The notes: generated by a model not told the origin, from the letters alone. DNA of 64,000 nucleotides from Bradyrhizobium erythrophlei (GCA_900129675.1 FSRD01000003.1:1240001-1304000), one strand, 5' to 3'. Shown: positions 53,166 to 62,930, numbered from the stretch's first letter. Numbers and translations: made by a program.

Positions 53166-53858
53166 AATCCAATTCGGGTTATCTTTCCGAGCACCATCGC
53201 ATCATTCGGCAGCTTCATCGCGCCCGGCGCGCTCGTGAACAACGAAGATATCCAGATGCCCACCACAATGTACGGCATATCGAAAGTATCCGTCGAACGC
53301 CTTGGCGAGTACTACACGCGCAAAGGCTGGATCGATTTTCGTGCTGTTCGTTATCCGTCAGTCATCGGCGCAAGCCGGGGGCCCGGCGGCACAACCGTCT
53401 ACTCGACCTTGATGGTTCAGGAGCCGTTTCGCACCCCGTCGCGGTCCTATGTCGCCTATGTTGGGCCCGACACACGGCTCGACATCATCTACATATCCGA
53501 GGCGATCGATGCCATCCTGGGCTTGCACGATGCGCCCGCCAATTCGCTCAAGCTGGAGCGGCGTGTCTACAACATCGCGGGCATCAGGACAGACGATGGA
53601 CAAGCACCGACCGCCCTCGACATCAAGAACGCAGTCGTGGCCCTCAAGCCCGATGCCGTGATCGACTTCCAGGTCGATCCAGTCCTCCAGAAGACAGTCA
53701 CGAGCTTTGGCGTTCTCAAGGACGATGCGGCGCAGGCTGACTGGGGATGGAAAGGTCCTGGCCAGCGCATGAAGCTCGGAGCCGCCGTTGTCGCGTTCAG
53801 CAAGGAGGTGAGAGAGTATCCGAAGCGGATCAAATCTCTGGAGCTGTTCGGCGCCTGA
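53166..53858 (+). pseudogene. NAD-dependent epimerase/dehydratase, N-terminally truncated
   Basis: An open frame without an ATG reads IRVIFPSTIASFGSF, then TTMYGISKVSVERLGEYYTR with the catalytic Y-x-x-x-K, DFRAVRYPSVIGASRGPGG, VGPDTRLDIIYISEAIDAIL and ends KSLELFGA. About 110 N-terminal residues with the NAD-binding loop are missing, so it is inactive even though a GTG at 53235 could start translation. It resembles L-threonine 3-dehydrogenase-like epimerases. Confidence 0.75.
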
Positions 53859-53999
53859 CGCACCGGTTGTGGTTGGGGTCCGACGGGTGATCCTCGTTGG
53901 GCCCGCCACGATTGGTTCGGTGCGCAAAAACATGCATCGCTACACCGGAAACACTGACATTTGAATCCCAACTTGTCGCGAACATGATTCACTCGCGGC

Positions 54000-54950
54000 A
54001 TGGGAAATGACTTGATTGTACTTGATCGCAGGGCTCGCAGGGAACTGGAGCAACTGCTCTCCGATGGAAACACGGCTCAGAAGATCGCCAAGCGAGCGAG
54101 GATCGTGCTGATGACGGCGGACGGTCATGGCGTCGTGGCGATTATGCGTGAGGTCGGGGTTTCGAAGACCACCGTCTGGCGCTGGCAGGACTATTTTGCC
54201 GAGGCCGGCGTCGATGGTCTGGTCAAAGGCCGCTCCAAGCCGCCTGGCCGAAAGCCGCTCAGCGCTGCCATGAAGCTCAAGGTCGTCGAGAAGACCGTGA
54301 AGGAGCGTCCCGCCAATGCCACGCACTGGAGCGTGCGATCGATGGCGGAAGAAATGGGCATCAGCCACACGAGCGTTCAGCGCATCTGGGCCGAACACGG
54401 CCTCAAGCCGCATCTCGTGCGCAGCTTCAAGATCTCCAACGATCCCGACTTCGTCGCGAAGGTCGAGGACATCGTCGGCCTTTACGTCGATCCGCCGGAG
54501 AAGGCACTGGTGCTTTCCGTCGATGAGAAGAGCCAAATCCAGGCACTCGACCGCACGCAGCCGGGTTTGCCCTTGAAAAAGGGCCGTGCCGGCACGATGA
54601 CCCATGATTACAAGCGCAACGGCACCACAACACTCTTCGCTGCGCTCGATGTGGCGGCCGGTACCGTCATCGGCGAATGTCTGGCACGCCATCGGGCAGA
54701 CGAGTTCCTGTCGTTTCTGAAAACAATCGACCGCGAGACGCCCGCACATCTCGATCTGCATCTGATCCTCGACAACTACGCCACCCACAAGACGCCGGCC
54801 GTGAAGCGCTGGTTGGCGCGACACAAACGCTTCACACTGCACTTCACGCCGACTTCCTGTTCCTGGCTCAACCTCGTCGAGCGGCTCTTCGCCGAAATCA
54901 CTCGCCAGCGCATCCGGCGAGGGACCTTCAACGACGAACCGAAGCTCTAG
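54000..54950 (+). pseudogene. IS630-family transposase lacking its C-terminus
   Basis: The protein begins MGNDLIVLDRRARRELEQLL and has the helix-turn-helix VVAIMREVGVSKTTVWRWQD. The DDE triad is complete: LVLSVDEKSQIQ, LHLILDNYATHK and SWLNLVERLFAEITRQ. The frame ends after RRGTFNDEPKL, about 50 residues short of the usual end, and the DNA after it is a dispersed repeat. The replacement of the tail suggests a deletion after insertion. Terminal inverted repeats were not found. Confidence 0.8.
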
Positions 54951-54952
54951 AT

Positions 54953-55017
54953 TCTTGTTTTGACGCGTTTTTCTTGACGCGAACCGGTATCCACTTCGCT
55001 CGAAAATGCTCTGAGCT
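54953..55017. repeat. Dispersed intergenic repeat of a type I associate with Bradyrhizobium
   Basis: The stretch contains GACGCGTTTTTCTTGACGCG, then GAACCGGTATCCACTTCGCT and CGAAAATGCTC, a sequence that I recall as a frequent intergenic repeat in Bradyrhizobium-type genomes. It begins right after the broken IS630 gene. Only one copy is in this window, so the repeat status rests on memory. Confidence 0.45.
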
Positions 55018-55095
55018 TCCGGCCTGCGGTGCGCGGTCTCGCAAGGTCGCGCATCGCAGATGAACCTGATCCGGGCGTGCCAGCCCCCGTCCAGA

Positions 55096-55890
55096 TCAGG
55101 TTGCGTTCGTCACATACTCGACGGGAAGACTGCGGAAGTGCTTGCGCATGTCTGACGTCACCGCGCCGCCGACGATGATCCGCGAGAACGCGCCGATATC
55201 GGCGAAGAACGCCGGCTTGAGACTGCCGAGCTTGCTGGCGTCGACCACCACGATGCTCTCCATTGCGGTGGCGATCACGGCCTGCTTGATGGCGACCTCA
55301 TGAAAGTTGGAGCAGCTCGCGCCGCGGGTCCAATGCAAGCCGCCGGCGGATATGAAGGCCTTGTTGACGCCGAGGCGCCGCAGATAGGACAGGCCGTCAT
55401 CAGATGAAAATGACTGCGATGACGCATGGTAGAGCCCGCCCATCAGCATCACCTGCGTCGCCGGCCGCCGCGTGACGATCGACGCCACGTTCAGCGAATA
55501 GCAGATCACCGAGAGCGGCAGATCCTCGGGCAAACAGTCCGCCAGCGACTGCATCGTGGTTCCGCAATCGATGAAGATCGTGTCGCCTTCCTTGATCGAG
55601 GCGGTGGCGGACCGGCAGGCGAGACGCTTGTCCTGGGTGTGCTGGTCGATCTCCTGCTCGAACGCGTATTTGATCCCGGTCGGCGACGCCGCATTGACGA
55701 CATAGCCGCCGAGCAGAGCGAGTGCGCCCTCGGGACCGGCAAGGTCACGCCGCACCGTCATTTCGGAAACCTTGAGCAGCTCGGCGGCGTCCTTCAGGTG
55801 CAGCGCGCCGCTGCTCTCGACCGCGCGGCGCAGCCGCTGCAGGCGCTGAACGCGGGTCTCGCTTGGTCGTCCGTTCGGTGTTTCAGCCAT
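55096..55890 (-). CDS. DeoR/GlpR-family transcriptional regulator
   Basis: The 264-residue protein has the DeoR helix-turn-helix (LRRAVESSGALHLKDAAELL, then KVSEMTVRRDLAG) and the sugar-phosphate sensor domain with DTIFIDCGTTMQSLADCLP, VMLMGGLYHASSQSF and VVVDASKLGSLKPAFF. Unlike canonical members it has AGPEGALALLGGYVV where R-x-H-G-G is expected. It is divergent from deoC and probably represses the downstream operon until a sugar phosphate such as deoxyribose 5-phosphate binds. Confidence 0.9.
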   Translation of the reverse strand: MAETPNGRPSETRVQRLQRLRRAVESSGALHLKDAAELLKVSEMTVRRDLAGPEGALALLGGYVVNAASPTGIKYAFEQEIDQHTQDKRLACRSATASIKEGDTIFIDCGTTMQSLADCLPEDLPLSVICYSLNVASIVTRRPATQVMLMGGLYHASSQSFSSDDGLSYLRRLGVNKAFISAGGLHWTRGASCSNFHEVAIKQAVIATAMESIVVVDASKLGSLKPAFFADIGAFSRIIVGGAVTSDMRKHFRSLPVEYVTNAT

Positions 55891-55958
55891 TTTGGTCACC
55901 GAGCTTGCTTATCCGGTTGACAATGATCTTACAATGTTGTGAGTTTATCAACGGCAAT

Positions 55959-55976
55959 ATGTTATAATAATAACAT
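55959..55976 (+). promoter_or_regulatory. DeoR-like operator over a TATAAT box
   Basis: ATGTTATAATAATAACAT is a perfect 7-4-7 dyad and agrees at most positions with the Escherichia coli DeoR site TGTTAGAATTCTAACA. It contains a consensus TATAAT (55963-55968) reading toward deoC. A second, imperfect dyad (CTTACAATGTTGTGAG, about 55928-55943) lies upstream, near a TTGACA at 55917-55922. The deoC start is 153 bp downstream. Confidence 0.65.
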
Positions 55977-56128
55977 CGAGCCCGGAGAGACAATCCGGTG
56001 TCTGGCGGTGGCGTGCGTCGTCAGGCAGCAAGCTCCGGCGGGCAAGGTCTGGGAGGATCACATGTTGCAATCGACACATTCAGTCTATCTGGCGCTCTCG
56101 TCGATTCGCTAGGACCCCAGGCGTTTCG

Positions 56129-57157
56129 ATGACGCAGACCGTCCTCATACAGAATCCGTCCTCCGTGCCGGTGCAGCCTCATGCCAAGGGCGAGGGGCAC
56201 ACGCATCCGGTCTCGCGCAACAGCGGCCGCGCGATTGAGATGGATTGGGTCGACGAGATCAGGATCAATCTGTCGGCCGCCGAGCGGCGCGTTGCGAGCT
56301 TGCCGGGCCGACGAACGGTCAAGAAGGACGCGCAGGCGGCGTGGCTTCTGAAAGCGGTCACCTGCATCGACCTGACTACCCTCAACGGCGACGATACCGC
56401 TGAACGGGTGAAGCGGCTCTGCGCCAAGGCCAAGGCCCCCGTGCGGGGCGATGTTCTCGAGGCGCTTGGCTTTGCCGGGCATCGGCTGCACACCGGTGCG
56501 ATCTGCGTCTATCACCGTTTTGTTGCGACCGCAGTCGAGGCACTCGATGGTTCCGGCATCCCGGTTGCCGCGGTCTCGACCGGATTTCCGGCAGGTCTGA
56601 TACCTCACGACCTGAAGCTCAAGGAGATCGAGGCGTCCGTCAGGGATGGCGCGCAGGAGATCGACATCGTCATCACCCGCGAGCACGTGCTGACCGGCGA
56701 TTGGCGTGCGCTTTACTCGGAGGTCGGGGACTTTCGCGCCGCCTGCGGCAATGCGCATCTGAAGACCATTCTGGCCACCGGCGATCTCAAGACGCTGCGC
56801 AATGTCGCCAAGGCATCGATGGTCTGCATGATGGCCGGCGCCGACTTCATCAAGACGTCTACCGGCAAGGAAGGCGTCAATGCGACGCTGCCGGTGACGC
56901 TCGCGATGCTGCGCATGATCCGGGTGTATCAGGAGCGCACCGGCTACAAGATCGGCTTCAAGCCCGCCGGCGGAATCTCGACGGCAAAGGACGTGCTCAA
57001 CTATCAGTTCCTGATGAAGGAGGAGTTGGGACGCGACTGGCTCGAGCCGGATCTGTTCCGCATTGGCGCCTCAAGCCTGCTCGCCGACATCGAGCGCCAG
57101 CTCGAGCATCATGTCACCGGCCGCTACTCGGCCTTCAACCGCCACCCCGTGGGATGA
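56129..57157 (+). CDS. deoC: Deoxyribose-phosphate aldolase
   Basis: The 342-residue protein is a DeoC-type class I aldolase with an N-terminal extension of about 75 residues. Key blocks are VTCIDLTTLNGDDTAERVKR, AVSTGFPAGLIPHDLKLKEI, IDIVITREHVLTGDW, the Schiff-base Lys in AGADFIKTSTGKEGVNAT and the second Lys in IGFKPAGGIST. It cleaves 2-deoxyribose 5-phosphate to glyceraldehyde 3-phosphate and acetaldehyde. It is the first gene of the operon controlled by the divergent DeoR-type gene. Confidence 0.93.
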   Translation: MTQTVLIQNPSSVPVQPHAKGEGHTHPVSRNSGRAIEMDWVDEIRINLSAAERRVASLPGRRTVKKDAQAAWLLKAVTCIDLTTLNGDDTAERVKRLCAKAKAPVRGDVLEALGFAGHRLHTGAICVYHRFVATAVEALDGSGIPVAAVSTGFPAGLIPHDLKLKEIEASVRDGAQEIDIVITREHVLTGDWRALYSEVGDFRAACGNAHLKTILATGDLKTLRNVAKASMVCMMAGADFIKTSTGKEGVNATLPVTLAMLRMIRVYQERTGYKIGFKPAGGISTAKDVLNYQFLMKEELGRDWLEPDLFRIGASSLLADIERQLEHHVTGRYSAFNRHPVG

Positions 57158-57163
57158 GACTCC

Positions 57164-59551
57164 GTGACCGTCGCACATTACTTTGAAACCATGGAGTACG
57201 GTCCTGCTCCCGAAGCGGACGGCGAGGCGCGCGCCTGGCTGAAGCGGCATGACGCCACGTTTGGACAGTTCATCGGCGGCAAGTTCGTCGCACCGCATTC
57301 CGGCAAGCACCTCACGACGATCGAGCCTGCCACTGGAAAGGCGCTGGCGAAGATCGCGCAGGGCTCCTCTGCGGATGTGGAAGCGGCCGTCAACGCCGCG
57401 CGCACCGCGCAGCCGCCTTGGGTAAAACTCGGCGGTCACGGCCGCGCGCGTCATCTCTACGCATTGGCGCGCATGCTGCAACGGCATGCGCGGTTGTTTG
57501 CGGTGCTGGAGGCGATCGACAACGGCAAGCCGATCCGCGAAACCCGCGATCTCGACGTGCCGCTTGCCGCGCGGCATTTCCTGTATCACGCGGGTTGGGC
57601 GCAGTTGCAGGAGCGCGAGTTCGCCGATCAGGTGCCGATCGGCGTGATCGGGCAGATCATCCCCTGGAATTTCCCGCTGCTGATGCTGGCATGGAAGATC
57701 GCGCCGGCGCTGGCCGCAGGCAATACGGTGGTGCTGAAGCCGGCGGAATTCACCTCGCTTACCGCGCTGCTGCTCGCCGAACTTGCGGCGGGGGCAGCTC
57801 TGCCGCCGGGCGTATTGAACGTGCTCACGGGCGATGGCGCGACGGGCGCGCTGCTCGTTGAAAATCCGGGAGTCGACAAGATCGCCTTCACGGGATCGAC
57901 TGAGGTCGGGCGGCTAATCCGTCAGGCAACCGCAGGCACCGGCAAGTCGCTGACGCTCGAGCTCGGCGGCAAATCACCCTTCATCGTGTTCGACGATGCC
58001 GATATCGACGGCGCGGTGGAAGGCGTGGTCGATGCCATCTGGTTCAACCAGGGCCAGGTCTGCTGCGCCGGCTCGCGCCTGCTGGTGCAGGAAGGAATTG
58101 CAGAAACCTTCCGCAGGCGTCTGATCCGCCGCATGGAAACGCTGCGCGTCGGCCCACCGCTCGACAAGGCAATCGACATGGGCGCCGTGGTTGCGCCAGT
58201 GCAGCTCGAGCGGATCAAGGCGCTGGTCGAGACCGGGGTAAAGGAGGGCGCGGAGAAATACCAGGCGCCCGGCGCAATACCGGAGGAGGGATGCTTCTAT
58301 CCGCCGACCCTGCTCTGGAACGTGCATCCGTCGTCGACCGTGGCGATCGAGGAGATTTTTGGCCCCGTGGCGGTGGCGATGACGTTCCGCACGCCTGATG
58401 AGGCCGTGGTGCTCGCCAACAATACGCGCTACGGGCTTGCCGCCAGCGTATGGAGCGAGACGATCGGGCTGGCGCTGGATATCGCGCCGAAACTGCTGGC
58501 CGGCGTGGTCTGGGTCAACGCGACCAATTTGTTTGACGCCAGCGTCGGCTTCGGCGGTTACCGCGAGTCCGGTTTCGGCCGCGAGGGTGGCCGTGAAGGC
58601 ATGTACGAATATCTCAAGCCCAAGGCATGGAGCGGGCGGAAAGCGCGGGCCAAGGCGTTGCCGCCGCCGACCGCCGCCGCCGACCGCGCCGGATTTGGTG
58701 TGCCGCCAATCGACCGGACCGCAAAACTTTTCGTCGGCGGCAAGCAAGTTCGCCCCGACGGCAATTATTCGCGCGCCGTGCTGTCGCCGAAGGGCCGGCA
58801 TCTCGGCGAGGCAGGCGAGGGCAACCGCAAGGACATCCGCAATGCCGTGGCCGCCGCACGCTCCGCCGAGGCGTGGGCGAGGGCGACGGCGCATAATCGC
58901 GCCCAAATCCTCTACTACCTTGCCGAGAACCTCTCCGCGCGCGGTGACGAGTTCGCCCGGCGCATCGCCGACATGACGGGCGTATCGGCTGCCAAGGCGC
59001 GCGCGGAGGTCGATGCGAGCATAGAGCGGCTGTTCAGCTATGGGGCCTGGGCCGACAAATTCGAAGGGGCAATCCATGCGCCGCCGCTGCGCGGCGTTGC
59101 GCTCGCGATGCACGAGCCGATCGGTGTGGTCGGTGTGGCCTGTCCCGACGATGCGCCGCTGCTTGGCTTCGTCAGCCTGATCGCGCCGTTGATCGCGATG
59201 GGCAACCGGGTGGTGGCGGTACCGAGCGAGAAGCATCCGCTCGCCGCGACCGATTTCTACCAGGTGCTGGAGACGTCGGATGTGCCGGCCGGCGTCGTCA
59301 ATATCGTCACCGGCGGCCGCGACGACCTCGTGAAGGTCCTGGCCGCGCACGACGATGTCGACGCACTCTGGGTTTTCGGGTCGCAGGACGCCTCGGCATC
59401 GGCGGAACGGCTGTCGATCGGCAATCTCAAGCGCACGCTTGTCGACCACGGCCTGACGCTCGATTGGTACGACAGGGCGGCGAGTGAAGGTCCGATCCTG
59501 CTTCGTCATGCCGTGCAGGTGAAGAATATCTGGATTCCCTATGGGGACTAG
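57164..59551 (+). CDS. Double aldehyde dehydrogenase with degenerate second domain
   Basis: The 795-residue protein has two ALDH domains. The first (about 1-490) is canonical: GQIIPWNFPLLMLAWKIAPA, FTGSTEVGRLI, LELGGKSPFIVFDDAD and the catalytic Cys in FNQGQVCCAGSRL. The second (about 520-795) keeps the cofactor half (KLFVGGKQVRPDGNYSRAVL, VGVACPDDAPLLGFVSLIAP, VNIVTGGRDDLVKV) but lacks the Cys motif and ends early, so it is probably structural. Behind deoC it most likely oxidises acetaldehyde to acetate or acetyl-CoA. The gene starts 6 bp after deoC. Confidence 0.9.
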   Translation: MTVAHYFETMEYGPAPEADGEARAWLKRHDATFGQFIGGKFVAPHSGKHLTTIEPATGKALAKIAQGSSADVEAAVNAARTAQPPWVKLGGHGRARHLYALARMLQRHARLFAVLEAIDNGKPIRETRDLDVPLAARHFLYHAGWAQLQEREFADQVPIGVIGQIIPWNFPLLMLAWKIAPALAAGNTVVLKPAEFTSLTALLLAELAAGAALPPGVLNVLTGDGATGALLVENPGVDKIAFTGSTEVGRLIRQATAGTGKSLTLELGGKSPFIVFDDADIDGAVEGVVDAIWFNQGQVCCAGSRLLVQEGIAETFRRRLIRRMETLRVGPPLDKAIDMGAVVAPVQLERIKALVETGVKEGAEKYQAPGAIPEEGCFYPPTLLWNVHPSSTVAIEEIFGPVAVAMTFRTPDEAVVLANNTRYGLAASVWSETIGLALDIAPKLLAGVVWVNATNLFDASVGFGGYRESGFGREGGREGMYEYLKPKAWSGRKARAKALPPPTAAADRAGFGVPPIDRTAKLFVGGKQVRPDGNYSRAVLSPKGRHLGEAGEGNRKDIRNAVAAARSAEAWARATAHNRAQILYYLAENLSARGDEFARRIADMTGVSAAKARAEVDASIERLFSYGAWADKFEGAIHAPPLRGVALAMHEPIGVVGVACPDDAPLLGFVSLIAPLIAMGNRVVAVPSEKHPLAATDFYQVLETSDVPAGVVNIVTGGRDDLVKVLAAHDDVDALWVFGSQDASASAERLSIGNLKRTLVDHGLTLDWYDRAASEGPILLRHAVQVKNIWIPYGD

Positions 59552-59627
59552 AGACGTCATCTTGCGGTGATATCGATTGGGATCCGGACCGTCAGAGTTC
59601 GGGCAATTTCGAAGAAAGGGACGCAAC

Positions 59628-60083
59628 ATGCTCAAGGGCATCAACTCATTGCTCAACGCCGACGTGCTCTATGCCCTCCGTGCCATGGGGCACGGAGATC
59701 ACCTGGTCGTCTGCGATACCAATTTTCCGGCCGACTCGATCGCGCGCCAGACGGTTCTTGGCCGGTTGCTGCGCATCGACAATGTCAGCACCGCGAAGGC
59801 CATCGAAGCAATTCTCTCGGTGCTGCCGCTCGATACGTTCGTCGACGACGCGGCTGTTCGCATGGAGATCGTCGACCAGCCTCAGGAAGTGCCGCCGGTC
59901 CAGCGCGAGGTGCAGGCCGCGATCGATTGCGCCGAGGGACGATCCTGGCCGCTGGTCGGCGTCGAGCGCCACGCCTTCTACGAAAAGGCCAAGACGGCCT
60001 ATTGCGTGATCGCGACGGGCGAGCGCCGTTTCTATGGCTGCTTCCTGTTCACCAAGGGCGTCATCGCGCCGGACGGAGAGTGA
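59628..60083 (+). CDS. RbsD/FucU-family sugar mutarotase
   Basis: The 151-residue protein starts MLKGINSLLNADVLYALRAM and has GHGDHLVVCDTNFPADSIAR, the His/Asp motif of the family, RSWPLVGVERHAFYEKAKTA and the C-terminal ATGERRFYGCFLFTKG. It interconverts anomers of ribose, fucose or, here, probably deoxyribose for the kinase. The start at 59628 is chosen because an AAAGGGA-type site precedes it. Its stop overlaps the kinase start (TGATG). Confidence 0.88.
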   Translation: MLKGINSLLNADVLYALRAMGHGDHLVVCDTNFPADSIARQTVLGRLLRIDNVSTAKAIEAILSVLPLDTFVDDAAVRMEIVDQPQEVPPVQREVQAAIDCAEGRSWPLVGVERHAFYEKAKTAYCVIATGERRFYGCFLFTKGVIAPDGE

Positions 60084-61012
60084 TGACCATGAGCAGGAAT
60101 GGCGTCGCCATCCTTGGCGTCTTCGTCGTCGATCTCGCCTTCCGCGCCGGCAACATGCCTGCGATCGGCGAAACGATTGCCGGATCCGGATTCGCGATGG
60201 GTCCCGGCGGCAAGGGTTCGAACCAGGCCGTGGCCGCCGCGCGCGCGGGCGCCAGCGTGACCTTTATCTCCCGCATCGGCAGTGATGCTTTCGGCGAGCT
60301 TGCGGTCAAGACCTGGGAGGCTGAGGGAATTATACCGCGCGTCGCAAAGACCGCGGAAGCGCCGACCGGCGCCGCGTTTATTTATGTCCACGAGACGCGG
60401 GGCGATAACGCGATCATCGTGGTATCAGGGGCAGCCGGCGGTCTCAGTCCGGCTGACATCGACGCGGCGGCTGACGCCATTCGTGCCAGCCGCGTGTTCG
60501 TGACTCAACTCGAGCAGCCGGTCGACGCGGCGCAGCGAGGGCTCGAAATCGCGCGCGCCGCGGGCAGCATCACGGTGTTCAACCCCGCGCCGGCCATCAA
60601 GTTCGACAGCAGCCTGTTTGCGCTCTGCGACTATGTCGTCCCCAATGAGACCGAGGCCGAAGCATTGACCGGGATCGCTGTGGGCGACCTCGCGGCCGCG
60701 CGCCGCGCCGGAGACGCGCTGCTGGCCAAAGGGGCTGGGACGGCGCTGATCACGCTCGGCGAGCGCGGGGCGCTGTTCCATGCGCGGGACCGTTCGCTGC
60801 ATGTGCCGCCCTTTGCCGCCGGCAAGGTGGTCGAAACCACCGGTGCGGGCGATGCATTCGTCGGCGGCTTCGCGGCGGCGCTCGCGGACGGCGCCGATCC
60901 GCTCGAGGCTGCGCGTTTCGGTTCGGCGACGGCGGGGATTTCGGTGACGCGCGCCGGGACCGCTCCCGCCATGCCGCGACGCGCCGAGATCGAAGCTCTC
61001 TTGAGGAAGTGA
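60083..61012 (+). CDS. Ribokinase/deoxyribokinase (PfkB family)
   Basis: The 309-residue kinase has PfkB signatures: MGPGGKGSNQAVAAARAGAS near residue 37, ITVFNPAPAIKFD, CDYVVPNETEAEALTGI and the catalytic loop VETTGAGDAFVGGFAAAL with Asp. It phosphorylates a pentose with ATP. With deoC directly upstream, 2-deoxyribose is the likely substrate (deoxyribokinase), although ribose cannot be excluded from sequence. Confidence 0.9.
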   Translation: MTMSRNGVAILGVFVVDLAFRAGNMPAIGETIAGSGFAMGPGGKGSNQAVAAARAGASVTFISRIGSDAFGELAVKTWEAEGIIPRVAKTAEAPTGAAFIYVHETRGDNAIIVVSGAAGGLSPADIDAAADAIRASRVFVTQLEQPVDAAQRGLEIARAAGSITVFNPAPAIKFDSSLFALCDYVVPNETEAEALTGIAVGDLAAARRAGDALLAKGAGTALITLGERGALFHARDRSLHVPPFAAGKVVETTGAGDAFVGGFAAALADGADPLEAARFGSATAGISVTRAGTAPAMPRRAEIEALLRK

Positions 61013-61020
61013 TCCGCGCC

Positions 61021-61896
61021 ATGATGCGGAATGATCCGATCAAGCATGTCTTCATCTGGCCGGCGGTGCTCGTCGTGCTGGCGATCTCGATCTTTCCGCT
61101 GATCTATTCGCTGACCACAAGCTTCCTCAGCTATCGCCTGATTCCGCCGATCCCGCCCCGGGTCGTCTGGTTCGGCAATTATGTATCGCTGCTGCAGGAG
61201 CCGCGCTTCTGGAATGCGATCTACACGACCACGCTGATCGCCTTCATCGCCGTCGGACTGCAATACACTATCGGATTCGCCGTGGCGCTGGCGCTGAACG
61301 CGCGCGTGCCGGGTGAACGGCTGTTTCGCGTCGCCTTGCTGCTACCCATGCTGCTCGCTCCGGTGGCCGTCGCGCTGGTGGCGCGCATGATCTTCAACCC
61401 GACCATGGGACCGCTCAACCAGCTTCTGGGAAGGTTCGGTCTGGTCAACCTGCCGTTCCTCACCAATGGCCATTGGGCGCTTGGCTGCATCATCGCGGTC
61501 GAGGTCTGGCAGTGGACGCCGTTCGTGGTGCTGATGATGCTGGCCGGTCTGCAGACGCTACCGGAAGATGTCTACGAGGCGGCCGAGCTCGAGAACGCCA
61601 GCGCCTGGCAACAGTTCTGGGGAATCACATTTCCGATGCTGCTGCCGATCTCGGCTGCGGTCGTCTTCATCCGGCTGATCGAGAGCTACAAGATCATGGA
61701 CACCGTCTTCGTGATGACGGGCGGCGGACCGGGTGTGGACACCGAGACCCTGACCTTGTTCGCCTACCAGGAGGGCTTCAAGAAGTTCAATCTCGGCTAT
61801 ACGTCGGCGCTCAGCTTCCTGTTCCTGATTGCGATCACGATCATCGGCGTGACCTATCTGGCGCTGTTGCGGCCGCATCTGGAGAAGCGCCGATGA
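61021..61896 (+). CDS. Sugar ABC transporter permease (MalF-type)
   Basis: The permease has about six membrane segments and the CUT1 coupling loop LPEDVYEAAELENASAWQQF. It starts MMRNDPIKHVFIWPAVLVVL; a GTG at 61009 overlapping the kinase stop is also possible. RVALLLPMLLAPVAVALVAR and SYKIMDTVFVMTGGGPG are typical. It forms the channel with the next permease; its stop overlaps that start (ATGA). Confidence 0.92.
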   Translation: MMRNDPIKHVFIWPAVLVVLAISIFPLIYSLTTSFLSYRLIPPIPPRVVWFGNYVSLLQEPRFWNAIYTTTLIAFIAVGLQYTIGFAVALALNARVPGERLFRVALLLPMLLAPVAVALVARMIFNPTMGPLNQLLGRFGLVNLPFLTNGHWALGCIIAVEVWQWTPFVVLMMLAGLQTLPEDVYEAAELENASAWQQFWGITFPMLLPISAAVVFIRLIESYKIMDTVFVMTGGGPGVDTETLTLFAYQEGFKKFNLGYTSALSFLFLIAITIIGVTYLALLRPHLEKRR

Positions 61897-62930
61897 GCGA
61901 CCGCGGCCTGATCGGATTGTCGCCCTGGGGCCGTCGGCTGGTGACCGCCGGCTGTCTCATCTGGTGCCTGATCAGCATATTTCCGCTCTATTGGGTGGTC
62001 GTGACGGCATTCAAGACCCCGCCGGGAGTCGTCGGTGGCCCGACATACCTGCCGTTTATCGACTTCACGCCGACCTTGCAGCCCTTCATCGATCTCTATC
62101 AGGGTATCAGGGGCGAATTCTTCCGGACGTTCCTGAATTCGACCATTGTGGGCCTGTCGGCGGCGGCGATCGCGACCGCGATCGGTGCAATGGCGGCCTA
62201 TGCGCTGGTGCGCTTCGAATTCAGGGTTCGCCTCGGCACCGGCCTCGCCTTCTTCCTGCTCGCGCTCGGTGGCTACCTGCTGTTCAACATCACGTTCGGA
62301 TTCACCAGGCCGCAGGCCTTGCTGCTCGCGTTTCCTATCGCGCTCGTGGCTGCTGTAGTCGCCAATCGCCTGCCGTTGCCGGGGCCGATCCTCGGCAATG
62401 AGGACATTCTGTTCTGGTTCGTCAGCCAGCGCATGTTCCCGCCGATCGTCACGGCGTTTGCGCTGTATCTGCTCTACAGCGAAATCGGCCGTCTGGGTTT
62501 CCAGCTGATCGACAGCTTCGTCGGCCTGACGCTGTGCTACGTCGCGTTTTCGCTACCGATCGTCGTCTGGCTGATGCGTGATTTCTTCGAGGCCGTGCCG
62601 ATCGAGGTCGAAGAGGCGGCGATGGTCGACAACGTGCCAAGCTGGCGCATCTTCCTCGGCATCGTGGTGCCGATGTCGATGAACGGCCTGCTCGCGACCT
62701 TCATGATCACGCTGGCCTTTGTCTGGAACGAGTTCCTGTTTGCGCTGTTTCTGACCAATTCGAGATGGCAGACGCTTCCCATTCTGGTGGCGGGACAGAA
62801 CAGCCAGCGCGGTGATGAATGGTGGGCGATTTCGGCCGCGGCCCTCGTCGCCATCGTACCAATGATGATCATGGCAGGCCTGCTCAGCCGCATGATGCGG
62901 TCGGGCCTGCTGCTCGGAGCCATCAAGTAA
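61893..62930 (+). CDS. Sugar ABC transporter permease (MalG-type)
   Basis: The 345-residue permease has VVVTAFKTPPGVVGGPTYLP in the first periplasmic loop, the coupling motif EAVPIEVEEAAMVDNVPSWR and FVWNEFLFALFLTNSRWQTL near the end. It is somewhat longer than usual because of an extra hydrophobic stretch around residues 105-165 (LGTGLAFFLLALGGYLLFNI, QALLLAFPIALVAAVVANRL). It completes the translocation channel. Confidence 0.9.
   Translation: MSDRGLIGLSPWGRRLVTAGCLIWCLISIFPLYWVVVTAFKTPPGVVGGPTYLPFIDFTPTLQPFIDLYQGIRGEFFRTFLNSTIVGLSAAAIATAIGAMAAYALVRFEFRVRLGTGLAFFLLALGGYLLFNITFGFTRPQALLLAFPIALVAAVVANRLPLPGPILGNEDILFWFVSQRMFPPIVTAFALYLLYSEIGRLGFQLIDSFVGLTLCYVAFSLPIVVWLMRDFFEAVPIEVEEAAMVDNVPSWRIFLGIVVPMSMNGLLATFMITLAFVWNEFLFALFLTNSRWQTLPILVAGQNSQRGDEWWAISAAALVAIVPMMIMAGLLSRMMRSGLLLGAIK

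Noticed and set aside
57974..59656. A 560-codon open frame on the minus strand
   Set aside because: It is antisense to the aldehyde dehydrogenase gene, has no recognisable domain and reflects high GC at third positions.
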